From positions 67,223 to 131,222 of the forward strand of contig NZ_JADNRM010000009.1 of assembly GCF_021730445.1 (NCBI RefSeq): a stretch of DNA of 64,000 bases, in the 5' to 3' direction. A model generated the notes under the pieces. The model made no database searches and was not told the origin of the DNA. It saw only the letters and a program-made list of their open reading frames with translations. The position numbers were made by a program, and so were the translations under genes. The DNA is from Phocaeicola faecalis. Its GTDB lineage: Bacteria > Bacteroidota > Bacteroidia > Bacteroidales > Bacteroidaceae. Positions 34,132-43,759 of the stretch are shown one piece after another. Every line of letters begins with the position of its first letter. Within the stretch, counting starts at the first letter, position 1.

Positions 34132-35952
34132 TTACATGCGCTCCGGCACTTCAATACCCAACAGTCCCATTGCAGTCTTCACAATCTTGCCCACATTGGC
34201 ACTCAATGCCAGACGGAAAATCTTAAGCGCTTCGTCTTCTTCACGCAAGATGCTGAAATCATGGTAGAACTGATTATATTCCTTCACCAAATCGTATGTA
34301 TAGTTGGCAATAATAGATGGATTATAATCCGTACCTGCTTGCTTTACAACCGTCTTGAAGTCAGCCAACATCTGAATCAAGCCTTCTTCTTTTGCACTCA
34401 ACTGCAATCCTGCCGGAATCACTTCGGGAACAGCGATGCCTGATTCGGCTGCTTTACGCAACACCGACTGGATACGGGCATAAGTATATTGGATGAAAGG
34501 TCCTGTATTACCATTGAAATCAATGGATTCCTTCGGATTAAACGTCATGTTCTTACGTGCATCCACTTTCAGGATAAAATACTTCAAAGCACCCAAACCT
34601 ACAATGCGGGCAATATCATCGGCTTCTTCTTTAGACAATCCGTCCAATTTACCCAATTCGGCTGAAGTTTCTTTTGCTGTCTCAATCATGCCTTCCATCA
34701 AGTCGTCGGCATCCACCACAGTTCCTTCACGACTCTTCATCTTACCTTCCGGCAACTCTACCATACCGTATGAGAAGTGAACCAATCCTTTACCCCATTC
34801 AAAACCCAACCTATCAAGCAAGATGGACAATACCTGAAAATGATAATTCTGCTCATTTCCTACTACATATATCATCTTATCGATGGGATAGTCCTGAAAA
34901 CGGAGTTTGGCAGTACCTATATCCTGAGTCATATAAACCGAAGTACCGTCTCCACGAAGCAACAGTTTATGGTCCAATCCTTCCGCGGTAAGGTCGGCCC
35001 ATACCGAATTATCCTCCTTACGATAGAAGAATCCCTTTTCAAGCCCTTCCATCACTTTATCCTTCCCTTCCAGATAGGTATTCGATTCATAGTAAATCTT
35101 ATCAAAACCAACTCCCATCATCTTATAGGTTTCATCAAAACCGGCATACACCCAATCGTTCATCTTTTTCCAAAGCGCACGGATTTCGGGGTCGTTAGCC
35201 TCCCACTTACGCAGCATTTCGCGAGCTTCCTGCATCAAAGGCGAGTTAGCCTCAGCCTTTGCTTTAGCTTCTTCCTCATTCATTCCTTCTGCCTGATATT
35301 GGGCCATCAGCTCTTTTACTTCCGCCTTGTAGTGCTTATCAAAAGCTACATAATAATCGCCAATCAGGTGGTCACCCTTCTTGCCTGACGATTCGGGAGT
35401 CTCACCATTACCATATTTCAACCAAGCCAGCATAGACTTGCAGATATGGATTCCGCGGTCGTTTACAATATTGGTTTTCACCACCTTATTGCCATTTGCC
35501 GCCATCACATTTGCCAATGCATTACCCAGCAGGTTATTACGGACGTGTCCCAAGTGTAAAGGCTTGTTCGTATTCGGCGAAGAATACTCAATCATCACCA
35601 ACGGAGAGTTTTCAGTAGCTTTCTCTATACCATATTCCGGTTGAGCCTGAATAGAATTCAACAGTTCAATCCAACAATCCGAAGCAATAGTCAAGTTCAA
35701 GAATCCTTTTACCGCATTATAAGCAGATATCAGCTCAGGAGCATTCTGGTGCAAATATCCGCCGATTTCCTGTGCAGTCTGTTCAGGGCCTTTCTTAGAC
35801 ATTTTCAAGAAAGGGAAAACAACCAATGTGAGGTGTCCTTCAAACTCTTTCTTTGTCTTCTGGAGCTGTACCATTTTTACTGGTACTTCCTGTCCGTACA
35901 GCATTTTGATAGCGCTGATAATGGACGCGGTAAGTTTTTCTTCTATATTCAT
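34132..35952 (-). CDS. argS: Arginyl-tRNA synthetase
   Basis: 606 residues, usual length. N-terminal Add-1 domain (1-110) for tRNA binding, class I catalytic core with the HIGH motif as HLGHVRNNLLG and the KMSKS-like loop EGKMKSREGT, and a C-terminal DALR anticodon-binding domain ending in GLLGIEVPERM. It charges tRNA-Arg. A -7 box (TATCTTTG) is at 35984-35991 on the minus strand, 32 bp upstream. Nothing unusual is seen. Confidence 0.97.
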   Translation of the reverse strand: MNIEEKLTASIISAIKMLYGQEVPVKMVQLQKTKKEFEGHLTLVVFPFLKMSKKGPEQTAQEIGGYLHQNAPELISAYNAVKGFLNLTIASDCWIELLNSIQAQPEYGIEKATENSPLVMIEYSSPNTNKPLHLGHVRNNLLGNALANVMAANGNKVVKTNIVNDRGIHICKSMLAWLKYGNGETPESSGKKGDHLIGDYYVAFDKHYKAEVKELMAQYQAEGMNEEEAKAKAEANSPLMQEAREMLRKWEANDPEIRALWKKMNDWVYAGFDETYKMMGVGFDKIYYESNTYLEGKDKVMEGLEKGFFYRKEDNSVWADLTAEGLDHKLLLRGDGTSVYMTQDIGTAKLRFQDYPIDKMIYVVGNEQNYHFQVLSILLDRLGFEWGKGLVHFSYGMVELPEGKMKSREGTVVDADDLMEGMIETAKETSAELGKLDGLSKEEADDIARIVGLGALKYFILKVDARKNMTFNPKESIDFNGNTGPFIQYTYARIQSVLRKAAESGIAVPEVIPAGLQLSAKEEGLIQMLADFKTVVKQAGTDYNPSIIANYTYDLVKEYNQFYHDFSILREEDEALKIFRLALSANVGKIVKTAMGLLGIEVPERM

Positions 35953-35983
35953 AGCGTGTAAGTACTTATTTGTTATTGAGTTG

Positions 35984-35991
35984 CAAAGATA
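35984..35991 (-). promoter_or_regulatory. Candidate -7 box for argS
   Basis: TATCTTTG on the minus strand 31 bp before the argS ATG. The -33 element is not clear. Confidence 0.5.
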
Positions 35992-36577
35992 AACATTTTA
36001 GATGAAATCTTTTCTATCTTGCTCCAATTTACTCTAGTACATATCCAATTCCTCTATAATTTTCCGTTTTTCATTTTACTCCAGTCTATGCTACTCTTAA
36101 ATAAACACTTGCTCCTGATGATTATAAAGTATATACACAAACTTTTTTTCTAGAAAAATGCTTGATAATCAATAGTTGCCATCCGATTCTTCTTATAGAA
36201 AGAAAAACACACATACTGCTTTGAAGAACTTGTTGCCATAAACAGAAGCAACGTTGTAACAAACATGCAAAATCTTAACAGACTTCAAGCACCCGCTCGT
36301 TTAACATTAGTGAATAAATCTCGTCATCGCTTGCCTTAGCAATAAAAATACATTAAAAAACTTTATTCTATTCAAATTAAAATACATATATTTGCGCCCA
36401 TTATATTATAATTTAAACTATTACTCAAAAGCAAGCAGAGCATAATTTATGAAAGAAAATAATAAAGGGGAAACAAGACAAGCACTGATATAATAAAAAA
36501 TGAGATAAAGAATTCATCAACATAAAGGTCACAGAAAGTGGCTATTAGTAAAATCCAAAATTAAAAGCCAAGTTTAT
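35992..36577. other. Long intergenic region upstream of SusC
   Basis: No gene beyond a 14-codon frame. It is AT-rich and has a candidate -7 box at 36387-36394 for the susC-like gene, leaving about 180 nt of leader. No regulator lies here. Confidence 0.5.
36387..36394 (+). promoter_or_regulatory. Candidate -7 box for the first SusC/SusD pair
   Basis: TATATTTG fits TAnnTTTG and is the best match in the 625-bp region. It would give a leader of roughly 177 nt to the ATG at 36578, long enough for leader control. No -33 pair was found. Confidence 0.4.
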
Positions 36578-39500
36578 ATGAGCAAAATTTCTTTATTTTT
36601 ATGTAGTTTACTATTTTGTATTACTACATATGCGCAGGAAATTACAGTAACTGGTAAAGTAACAGCCGGAGGAGAGGAAATGCCGGGTGTTACCATAGCT
36701 GTAAAAGGACAACCTCGCGGTACTATTACCAGTGCCAATGGTAATTACCAACTTCAGGTGAGAGGTAATGAAAGCCTCATCTTTTCTTTTATCGGTTATG
36801 AAACAGTCACTATTCCGGTGAATAACCGTAAAGTTATCAATGTAGAACTGAAAGAGAGCAGTCTAATGGTAGATGAAGTGGTCATTACTGTGCCTTACGG
36901 TACTGCCAAAAAGTCCACTTTTACGGGTTCGGCTAGTTATATTGCCGCAGGAACGATTGAAAAATCACAAGTAAGTAATGTATCAAAAGCATTACAAGGA
37001 ACAGTAGCCGGACTACAATCATTTTCATCAAGTGGACAACCGGGGTCGGATGCAACAATCCTGATTCGTGGTGTAGGCTCTGTCAATGCTTCAAACACTC
37101 CGCTTTATGTGGTAGATGGTGTGCCTTATGATGGAAATCTGTCTTCTATTGCATCATCGGATATTGCATCAATCACCGTATTGAAAGACGCTGCATCTGC
37201 TGCTCTTTACGGTTCTCGTGCTGCTAATGGTGTAATCATGATTACAACCAAACAAGGGGCTAAAGACAGTGCACCTGTTATCGAACTGTCTGCCAAATAT
37301 GGTTTCTCCAGCCGTGCACGCGCCGACTACGACCAGTTAAATACAAACCAATATTTCGAATTATACTGGGAGGCATTACGTAATTATCGTATGGATAACG
37401 GTTACTCTGCTGAAGATGCTGCTGCGTGGGCATCAAGCAACGTAGTTGGCCGTTTGGGTATCAATCCTTACGGAACCGGAATTCCCGAACCTATCGGTCA
37501 CAATGGGAAACTGGTATCAGGAGCTACTCCGTTATGGAACGACAGCTGGGACGACGCCCTTTCACAAAATGCACACTACACAGACTTGAACGTGCGCGTC
37601 AGTGGCGGTAGCAAGACATCCAAATATTTCGTTTCAGCAGGTTATATGGATGATCAGGGTGCATATATCTGTTCAGGATTCAAACGCTATACTCTTCGTG
37701 CAAATATAACTTCTGACATCCGGAAATGGTTACAGGTCGGATTAAATGTATCAGGAACCCACTCCATTCAGGATTATCCGAAACAAGACGATTCAACGAT
37801 CAGCAACGTGGTATTATTTGCCCGTTCAGTCCGCCCATTTTATCCGGTATACCAACGTGATTTAGCAACCGGTGCATATTTATTGGATGAAAACGGTGAC
37901 CGTCAATTTGACTATGGTGAATATCGCCCGAACTCATACGCTAAATACAACTTATTAGCCTCTATGCCTCACGATAAAAGTGAAATTAAACGTGATGCCG
38001 CTTCGCTCCGTGGTTTCATTCAAATCACCCCTATTGAAGGTCTTTCTTATAAAATGTCACTAAACATTGACTACAATAGCAAATTCAACCATGACTATGC
38101 TAATCCCACTTACGGCCCCAGCTCTATTACAGGCGGTGAAGTAAGTAAATACAACTACCGCACAACCGGTATGACCTTCAATAATGTCATTAACTACCAG
38201 CATACCTTTAAAGACGTACATAATGTGCGCGTAATGGCCGGACAGGAATATTATGAATATAATACCTCTAACTTTGGCGGTTACCGCAGTCAAATTATTA
38301 TGGATGGTTTCTACGAACCGGATGCAGCCTCTTCTTTAGGTGATTTCGGCGGTAACAGCGACCAATACAAATTATTGAGCTTTTTCGGTAGTGCGGAGTA
38401 CTCATACGATCAAAAATATTTCTTATCAGCATCGGTTCGTTCAGACGGCTCTTCACGCTTCCATCCCGACCACCGTTGGGGTACTTTCTGGTCTGTAGGA
38501 GGTTCTTGGAAAGTGATGCAAGAAAGTTTTATGGAGAAAACATCTTCATGGCTTTCTAACTTGACATTACGTGCCAGCTATGGTGCGCAAGGTAACGATA
38601 ACATCGGTTATTATGCTTATCAGGCACTCTATTCAATCCGTAATAATCTCGGTGAATCCGGTTTACATGCTTCACGCTTGGCTACTCCGAATTTAACATG
38701 GGAAACCAACCTGAATACCAACATCGGTTTGGACTTCGGCTTATGGGACAACCGCTTGACCGGTACTGTCGAGTTCTTTGAGCGCCGCTCCAAAGATTTG
38801 CTATTCTCCAAAGACCTTGTCCAGTCTTCAGGCTTCTCAAGTATGGATGAAAACATTGGCTCCATCAAAAACTATGGTTGGGAATTTCAATTATCAGGCT
38901 ATCCTATCATGACACAAGACTGGAAATGGAAACTTTCTTTCAATGCCACAACTTATAAAAACAAAATCACCTCACTGCCATCTGAAGTAATGTGGAGTGG
39001 TAACAAGAAATGGGTGAAAGGCGGTTCTTTATATGATTTCTACCTGATAGAATGGGCCGGCATTAATTCTGAAAACGGTAATCCGATGTGGTATCGTTAT
39101 AATACCGAAGGTGACAAAATAACAACGGAAGACTACTCGTCAACCACCACAAACGACAGAGTAAAATGCGGTAATTCATTACCCGATTGGACAGGTGGTT
39201 TACAGTCCGAACTCTCATATAAAGATTTCACATTATCGCTTCTCTTCTCTTATTCATTAGGAGGCAAGATTTACAACAGCGATAAGGTATCCTTGCTGAG
39301 CCAAGGTCCTTCAGGAACAGGATGGAGTGTAGATATGCTGGACCGCTGGACACCGGAAAACCCGAATGCAGATGTTCCCCGTTTAACAACTTCACCGAAG
39401 AGTTCATGGACAAATTCTTCAAACCGCTTTTTGGTAGACCGCTCATACCTGCGTTTGAAGAACATCACATTCTCTTATAATCTGCCAAAGTCATTGCTCA

Positions 39501-39664
39501 ACACACTGACATTGAAAGATGCCAGCATCTTCTTCCAAGCAGAAAATATGCTGACATTAACTAAACAGCAAGGTTTAGACCCCGAACAGACATATAGTGG
39601 CTCGACCTATTATCGCTATCCGACAATGAAAACCATTTCATTCGGTATCAATGTGAAACTTTAA
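36578..39664 (+). CDS. SusC/RagA-family TonB-dependent outer membrane transporter
   Basis: 1028 residues. Signal peptide at 1-19 (CITTYAQ), carboxypeptidase-regulatory-like domain (EITVTGKVTAGGEEMPGVTI to about 100), plug domain (TVAGLQSFSSSGQPGSDATI, YVVDGVPYDGNLSSI, SAALYGSRAANGVIMI), and a beta-barrel ending in the C-terminal aromatic strand GINVKL. It imports a glycan or peptide energised by TonB. There is no STN domain, so it does not signal to an anti-sigma factor, and no regulator gene is adjacent. It is 14 bp before its SusD partner. Substrate is unknown. Confidence 0.95.
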   Translation: MSKISLFLCSLLFCITTYAQEITVTGKVTAGGEEMPGVTIAVKGQPRGTITSANGNYQLQVRGNESLIFSFIGYETVTIPVNNRKVINVELKESSLMVDEVVITVPYGTAKKSTFTGSASYIAAGTIEKSQVSNVSKALQGTVAGLQSFSSSGQPGSDATILIRGVGSVNASNTPLYVVDGVPYDGNLSSIASSDIASITVLKDAASAALYGSRAANGVIMITTKQGAKDSAPVIELSAKYGFSSRARADYDQLNTNQYFELYWEALRNYRMDNGYSAEDAAAWASSNVVGRLGINPYGTGIPEPIGHNGKLVSGATPLWNDSWDDALSQNAHYTDLNVRVSGGSKTSKYFVSAGYMDDQGAYICSGFKRYTLRANITSDIRKWLQVGLNVSGTHSIQDYPKQDDSTISNVVLFARSVRPFYPVYQRDLATGAYLLDENGDRQFDYGEYRPNSYAKYNLLASMPHDKSEIKRDAASLRGFIQITPIEGLSYKMSLNIDYNSKFNHDYANPTYGPSSITGGEVSKYNYRTTGMTFNNVINYQHTFKDVHNVRVMAGQEYYEYNTSNFGGYRSQIIMDGFYEPDAASSLGDFGGNSDQYKLLSFFGSAEYSYDQKYFLSASVRSDGSSRFHPDHRWGTFWSVGGSWKVMQESFMEKTSSWLSNLTLRASYGAQGNDNIGYYAYQALYSIRNNLGESGLHASRLATPNLTWETNLNTNIGLDFGLWDNRLTGTVEFFERRSKDLLFSKDLVQSSGFSSMDENIGSIKNYGWEFQLSGYPIMTQDWKWKLSFNATTYKNKITSLPSEVMWSGNKKWVKGGSLYDFYLIEWAGINSENGNPMWYRYNTEGDKITTEDYSSTTTNDRVKCGNSLPDWTGGLQSELSYKDFTLSLLFSYSLGGKIYNSDKVSLLSQGPSGTGWSVDMLDRWTPENPNADVPRLTTSPKSSWTNSSNRFLVDRSYLRLKNITFSYNLPKSLLNTLTLKDASIFFQAENMLTLTKQQGLDPEQTYSGSTYYRYPTMKTISFGINVKL

Positions 39665-39678
39665 TACAGGAAAAGAAT

Positions 39679-41229
39679 ATGAAGACAATTTTTAAATATA
39701 TACTTTCAGTTGCATTAGGAGCCAGCATACTGACTTCCTGCGATTTGGATACAATCCCTACAACTTCTGTAGATGCCGGTTCGGTATTCGGTAAAACAGG
39801 AGATGCCGAAAAGGTACTTAACGGCGGTTGGAATTACTTAATGGAAACCTTCAATTCCTACGCTAACCCAGGATATGGAGCAATGCTGCGTGCCAATGAC
39901 GCAATGGGATCGGACGTGGTATTGAATGACAAATACGGCTTTAGATCGCACAATCAATTTAATGCTATATACGGAAAAGGCGGTACCAACACATTGAGTT
40001 GGCTACTTTGCTATCGTGTCATTAATGATTGCAACGGAGTATTGGACAATATCGATAATGCCGAAGGAACACAAAACGACAGAGATCGCATTAAAGGACA
40101 AGCACTTGCATTACGCGGATTCCTTTATCTGCATCTTGCATCATGCTATTCTTTTGCCATCGACAAAGATCCCAATGCTGTATGCGCCCCTATCTATACA
40201 AAATCAACCGATGAGGTTTCTGCTGCTGAAGGAATGCCGGCATCCAGCGTAAGCGAAGTGTATGCACAATCTATCAGTGACTTGGAAAAGGCATTAGACC
40301 TTATCCCCGAGACATACATACGTAATTCCAAGCATAAGATTGACAATCAAGTTGTATTGGGACTGCTTTCACGTGCTTGCCTTTACGCACGCCAATGGGA
40401 GAAAGCCAAGAATTATTCCGACCAACTTTTGGCAAAAAACAACTATTTAATGAGCGAAAGCGAATATAAAGAAGGTTTTAGTAATGCCGAAAACAAGGAA
40501 TGGATTTGGGGACATCCTCAAACCAATGACCAGAACAATGCCAGTTATCAGTTTTATTATCTAGACACCACTACTCCGGGATCCTATTATTACAGTTTTA
40601 ATGTAGATCCTTATTTCCGTGACTTATTTGAAGATGGAGACTATCGTAAAGAAATGATATATTGGGCAACCGACCCGGGAGCAGATGTAGAATCGGCTGC
40701 TTATGTATGGATGCGTAATGCGAAATTTAAATTCCGCGACATTCAGAACACTGTTGCCGATATCGTATTGATGCGTGTTGCCGAAATTTATCTAATCAAT
40801 GCAGAAGCAAAGGCTCGTCTGAACGATCCGGACGCTGTCAACAAACTGAATGAACTGAAAGCAGCCAGAGGAGCACAAGCCATTTCAACAAGCCTGACAG
40901 GAGAAGATTTACTGGAAGCTATTTGGTTGGAACGCCGCAAAGAACTATGGGGTGAAGGTTTCAGCTTGATAGACATTATCCGTAACCAGAAAAGTGTAGT
41001 TCGCAAAGAATATCCCGACGATAAAATAGATTATACCTATACGGATTCAGAAGGTAAAGAACATACCGTAAAAAAGACTCCGCAAGGACACCGTTACTTT
41101 AACTTCCCTGACAAGAGCAACTTCTGTCCGAACAGCAAATACTATCTGTATCGTATTACCGACTCCGAAGAGTTGACTAACACCAAACTGTATAGTGTTT
41201 ATCCCAAACTTTCCATTTATATGGAATAA
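39679..41229 (+). CDS. SusD/RagB-family outer membrane nutrient-binding lipoprotein
   Basis: 516 residues. Lipobox ASILTSC, Cys near residue 21. The family's TPR-like helical scaffold is seen in ALALRGFLYLHLASCYSFAI and DNQVVLGLLSRACLYARQWEKA. The C-terminal conserved RVAEIYLINAEAKARLND and WLERRKELWGEGFSLIDIIR motifs are typical of SusD. It forms a lid on the SusC channel and binds the substrate on the cell surface. No enzyme gene follows, since the next gene is convergent; the pair may serve a distant locus. Confidence 0.95.
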   Translation: MKTIFKYILSVALGASILTSCDLDTIPTTSVDAGSVFGKTGDAEKVLNGGWNYLMETFNSYANPGYGAMLRANDAMGSDVVLNDKYGFRSHNQFNAIYGKGGTNTLSWLLCYRVINDCNGVLDNIDNAEGTQNDRDRIKGQALALRGFLYLHLASCYSFAIDKDPNAVCAPIYTKSTDEVSAAEGMPASSVSEVYAQSISDLEKALDLIPETYIRNSKHKIDNQVVLGLLSRACLYARQWEKAKNYSDQLLAKNNYLMSESEYKEGFSNAENKEWIWGHPQTNDQNNASYQFYYLDTTTPGSYYYSFNVDPYFRDLFEDGDYRKEMIYWATDPGADVESAAYVWMRNAKFKFRDIQNTVADIVLMRVAEIYLINAEAKARLNDPDAVNKLNELKAARGAQAISTSLTGEDLLEAIWLERRKELWGEGFSLIDIIRNQKSVVRKEYPDDKIDYTYTDSEGKEHTVKKTPQGHRYFNFPDKSNFCPNSKYYLYRITDSEELTNTKLYSVYPKLSIYME

Positions 41230-41253
41230 CAGCGAACTCTAACAAAAAGTAAA

Positions 41254-41405
41254 GGGAGTGTGTCAAAACTAAACCGACCTATCCCATCGTCAGCTGTAGG
41301 GGCAGGGTTTGCCTGCCCGAAGACACAAAACAAACTGTTTTCGGGCGAGCGAACCTCGCCCCTACGAACGAAACGACAGCATTATCCACGTTTTGACACA
41401 ACCCC
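41254..41405. mobile_element. MITE-like 152-bp element, copy 1
   Basis: It starts GGGAGTGTGTCAAAAC and ends GTTTTGACACAACCCC, terminal inverted repeats with one gap. The middle is an imperfect palindrome (GTAGGGGCAGGGTTTGCCTG against the complement of CGAACCTCGCCCCTAC). The copy at 50188-50339 is the same length with about three differences. No ORF. Both copies lie between convergent gene 3' ends. Related to an IS with TGTGTCAAAAC ends by inference. Confidence 0.85.
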
Positions 41406-41441
41406 TTTTTTCATTCACCGATAAACCAAGAATCGTTTATC

Positions 41442-42704
41442 TTATTTGTTTTTTAGCTCCTGAGGAGATACCAACTTATAAAGTTTGTCGCTGGGGCGTA
41501 TCTTTTCGGGAACTTTAAATGAAACATGCTGGCCTTTCCGCACCACATCTACCGGCTTCAAATCAACCCGCGCCTCATCCGGTGTGAAGAACACGGCACC
41601 CGTGGTAGGCCCTGTTATCAACAGCTTGTCACCTACCTTCATTTCGGCCGCCTCCACCAGAAACTCAGCCACACCGATATTAGAGAAGTATTTAATGCCT
41701 TTTCCCACATACACTTTACGTTCAGTTGCTTCGGAACCATAATTCCTGCTCCACTCGCCCAATCGCTGTCCCAGATAATAACCGTTCCAGAATCCGCGGT
41801 TAAAGACAGTTTTCAAACGTTCATCCCACCCCAATTTCTTTTCTTCCGTAAACGTACTTTCCAAATACGAACGGATAGCATCTTTATAACATTCCACTAC
41901 CGTGCGTACATACTCAGGCCCGCGGGCACGCCCTTCAATCTTGAACACACGCACACCGGCCTCAATCATTTCATCCATGAAATGAATGGTCTTCAAATCT
42001 TTGGGAGACATGATATATTTATTGTCCACTTCCAACTCTATATCACTTTCTTTATCCTTCACTTCGTATGCACGACGGCAAATCTGCATGCAAGCACCAC
42101 GATTGGCAGACGCATTCATCTCATGCAGACTGAGATAGCACTTGCCCGACACAGCCATGCATAACGCTCCGTGGCAGAACATTTCTATCCGGACCAGCTC
42201 GCCTTTCGGCCCTTTTATCTGTTCGTTCTGGATAGTATCATAAATCACTTTCACCTGTTTCAGATTCAATTCACGTGCCAGCACCACCACATCGGCAAAG
42301 CGGGCATAGAATTTCAGAGCCTCTGCATTGCTGATATTCAACTGAGTGGAGAGATGCACCTCCTGCCCAATCTCATTACAATAAGCCATCACCGCAACAT
42401 CGGCAGCAATCACAGCACTGATTCCGGCTTCTTTTGCAGCCTCCACAATTGTACGCATCAAGGCAATATCCTCATCATAAATAATAGTATTGATGGTCAG
42501 ATAACTCTTGATGGCATGCTCATCACAGATTTGCGCAATCTCGCGCAAGTCATTAATAGTAAATGTATTGGCAGACCGGGCACGCATATTCAGGCTTTCA
42601 ATGCCAAAATAAATGGAGTCCGCACCTGCCTGTATAGCGGCAGCCAACGACTCACGCGAGCCGACAGGAGCCATTATTTCAAAGTCTTTTATAGAAGGTT
42701 TCAT
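41442..42704 (-). CDS. Peptidase U32 family protein (TrhP/RlhA-like)
   Basis: 420 residues from the ATG at 42704 (MKPSIKDFEIMAPVGSRESL). Family features: TIM-barrel start APVGSRESLAAAIQAGADSIYFG, the signature EMFCHGALCMAVSGKCYLS and the Cys cluster around ANRGACMQICRRAY, then KDLKTIHFMDEMIEAGVRVFKIEGR. In E. coli the U32 proteins TrhP and RlhA hydroxylate tRNA or 23S rRNA using prephenate; older annotation as collagenase is doubtful. It is divergent from dusB with 71 bp between. The longer frame upstream is not conserved. Confidence 0.88.
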   Translation of the reverse strand: MKPSIKDFEIMAPVGSRESLAAAIQAGADSIYFGIESLNMRARSANTFTINDLREIAQICDEHAIKSYLTINTIIYDEDIALMRTIVEAAKEAGISAVIAADVAVMAYCNEIGQEVHLSTQLNISNAEALKFYARFADVVVLARELNLKQVKVIYDTIQNEQIKGPKGELVRIEMFCHGALCMAVSGKCYLSLHEMNASANRGACMQICRRAYEVKDKESDIELEVDNKYIMSPKDLKTIHFMDEMIEAGVRVFKIEGRARGPEYVRTVVECYKDAIRSYLESTFTEEKKLGWDERLKTVFNRGFWNGYYLGQRLGEWSRNYGSEATERKVYVGKGIKYFSNIGVAEFLVEAAEMKVGDKLLITGPTTGAVFFTPDEARVDLKPVDVVRKGQHVSFKVPEKIRPSDKLYKLVSPQELKNK

Positions 42705-42726
42705 TATTCTTTTGATTATGTGTGTG

Positions 42727-42754
42727 CAAAGGTAGGCTTTTTTCCGTATTTTTG
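42727..42754. promoter_or_regulatory. Divergent -7 boxes for U32 peptidase and dusB
   Basis: TACCTTTG on the minus strand (42734-42727) and TATTTTTG on the plus strand (42747-42754), within 28 bp of each other. They leave leaders of about 20 nt on each side. -33 elements are weak. Confidence 0.5.
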
Positions 42755-42775
42755 CAGCCAAATAACTGTTAGAAT

Positions 42776-43759
42776 ATGAAAATACGCCATATAGACTTGG
42801 GGGAACACCCTGTTTTATTAGCTCCGATGGAGGATGTGACCGACCCTGCCTTCCGCTTGATGTGCAAAAAGTTTGGTGCCGACATGGTATATACCGAGTT
42901 CGTATCAAGCGATGCCCTGATACGCTCGGTAGGAAAAACCATGCAGAAGCTGAACATCAATGACGAAGAACGCCCCGTAGCCATTCAGATTTATGGAAAA
43001 GATACCGAGACAATGGTAGAGGCGGCCAAAATAGTGGAAGAAGCACACCCTGACATTCTGGACATTAACTTTGGCTGTCCCGTCAAGCGCGTCGCAGGCA
43101 AAGGAGCAGGCGCCGGAATGTTGCAGAACATCCCTCTGATGCTGGAAATTACCCGCGCCGTTGTGGATGCGGTAAAGATTCCCGTCACCGTAAAGACACG
43201 CTTGGGATGGGACAACGACCATAAAATCATTGTCAGCCTGGCCGAGCAACTGCAAGATTGCGGCATCGAAGCATTAACCATCCACGGACGTACACGCGCA
43301 CAGATGTATACCGGTGAAGCCGATTGGACGTTGATAGGCGAAGTAAAGAAGAACCCGCGTATACATATTCCTATCATCGGCAATGGAGACGTGACCACAC
43401 CGCAACGTGCCAAAGAGTGTTTTGACCTTTATGGAGTAGATGCCATCATGATTGGACGTGCCAGTTTCGGACGCCCCTGGATATTCAAAGAAGTGAAGCA
43501 TTATATAGAAACCGGCGAAGAACTTCCACCTCTGTCTTTCGACTGGAAAATGGATGTCCTCCGCCAGGAAGTGCTGGACAGCGTCAATCTGTTGGACGAA
43601 CGCCGCGGTATATTGCATGTACGCCGCCATTTGGCTGCATCACCCATGTTTAAAGGAATTCCTAACTTTAAGGAAACGCGTATCGCCATGCTTCGCGCCG
43701 AAACAGTCAAGGAGCTTTTCAGTATCCTTGACTATATAAAAGGCAACTATACCCTTTAA
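42776..43759 (+). CDS. dusB: tRNA-dihydrouridine synthase
   Basis: 327 residues, usual length. FMN TIM barrel with APMEDVTDPAFRLMCKKFGA at the start, catalytic Cys in INFGCPVKRV, VKTRLGWD, TIHGRTRAQMYTG, IIGNGDV and IMIGRASFGRPWIF. It reduces uridines in tRNA D-loops with NADPH. The stop TAA at 43757-43759 shares the palindrome TTAA with the stop of the convergent GIN-domain gene. Divergent from the U32 gene, which may be another tRNA modification enzyme. Confidence 0.95.
   Translation: MKIRHIDLGEHPVLLAPMEDVTDPAFRLMCKKFGADMVYTEFVSSDALIRSVGKTMQKLNINDEERPVAIQIYGKDTETMVEAAKIVEEAHPDILDINFGCPVKRVAGKGAGAGMLQNIPLMLEITRAVVDAVKIPVTVKTRLGWDNDHKIIVSLAEQLQDCGIEALTIHGRTRAQMYTGEADWTLIGEVKKNPRIHIPIIGNGDVTTPQRAKECFDLYGVDAIMIGRASFGRPWIFKEVKHYIETGEELPPLSFDWKMDVLRQEVLDSVNLLDERRGILHVRRHLAASPMFKGIPNFKETRIAMLRAETVKELFSILDYIKGNYTL

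Noticed and set aside
36449-36493. 14-codon frame MKENNKGETRQALI upstream of SusC
   Set aside because: Too short and no other support; a leader peptide cannot be argued.
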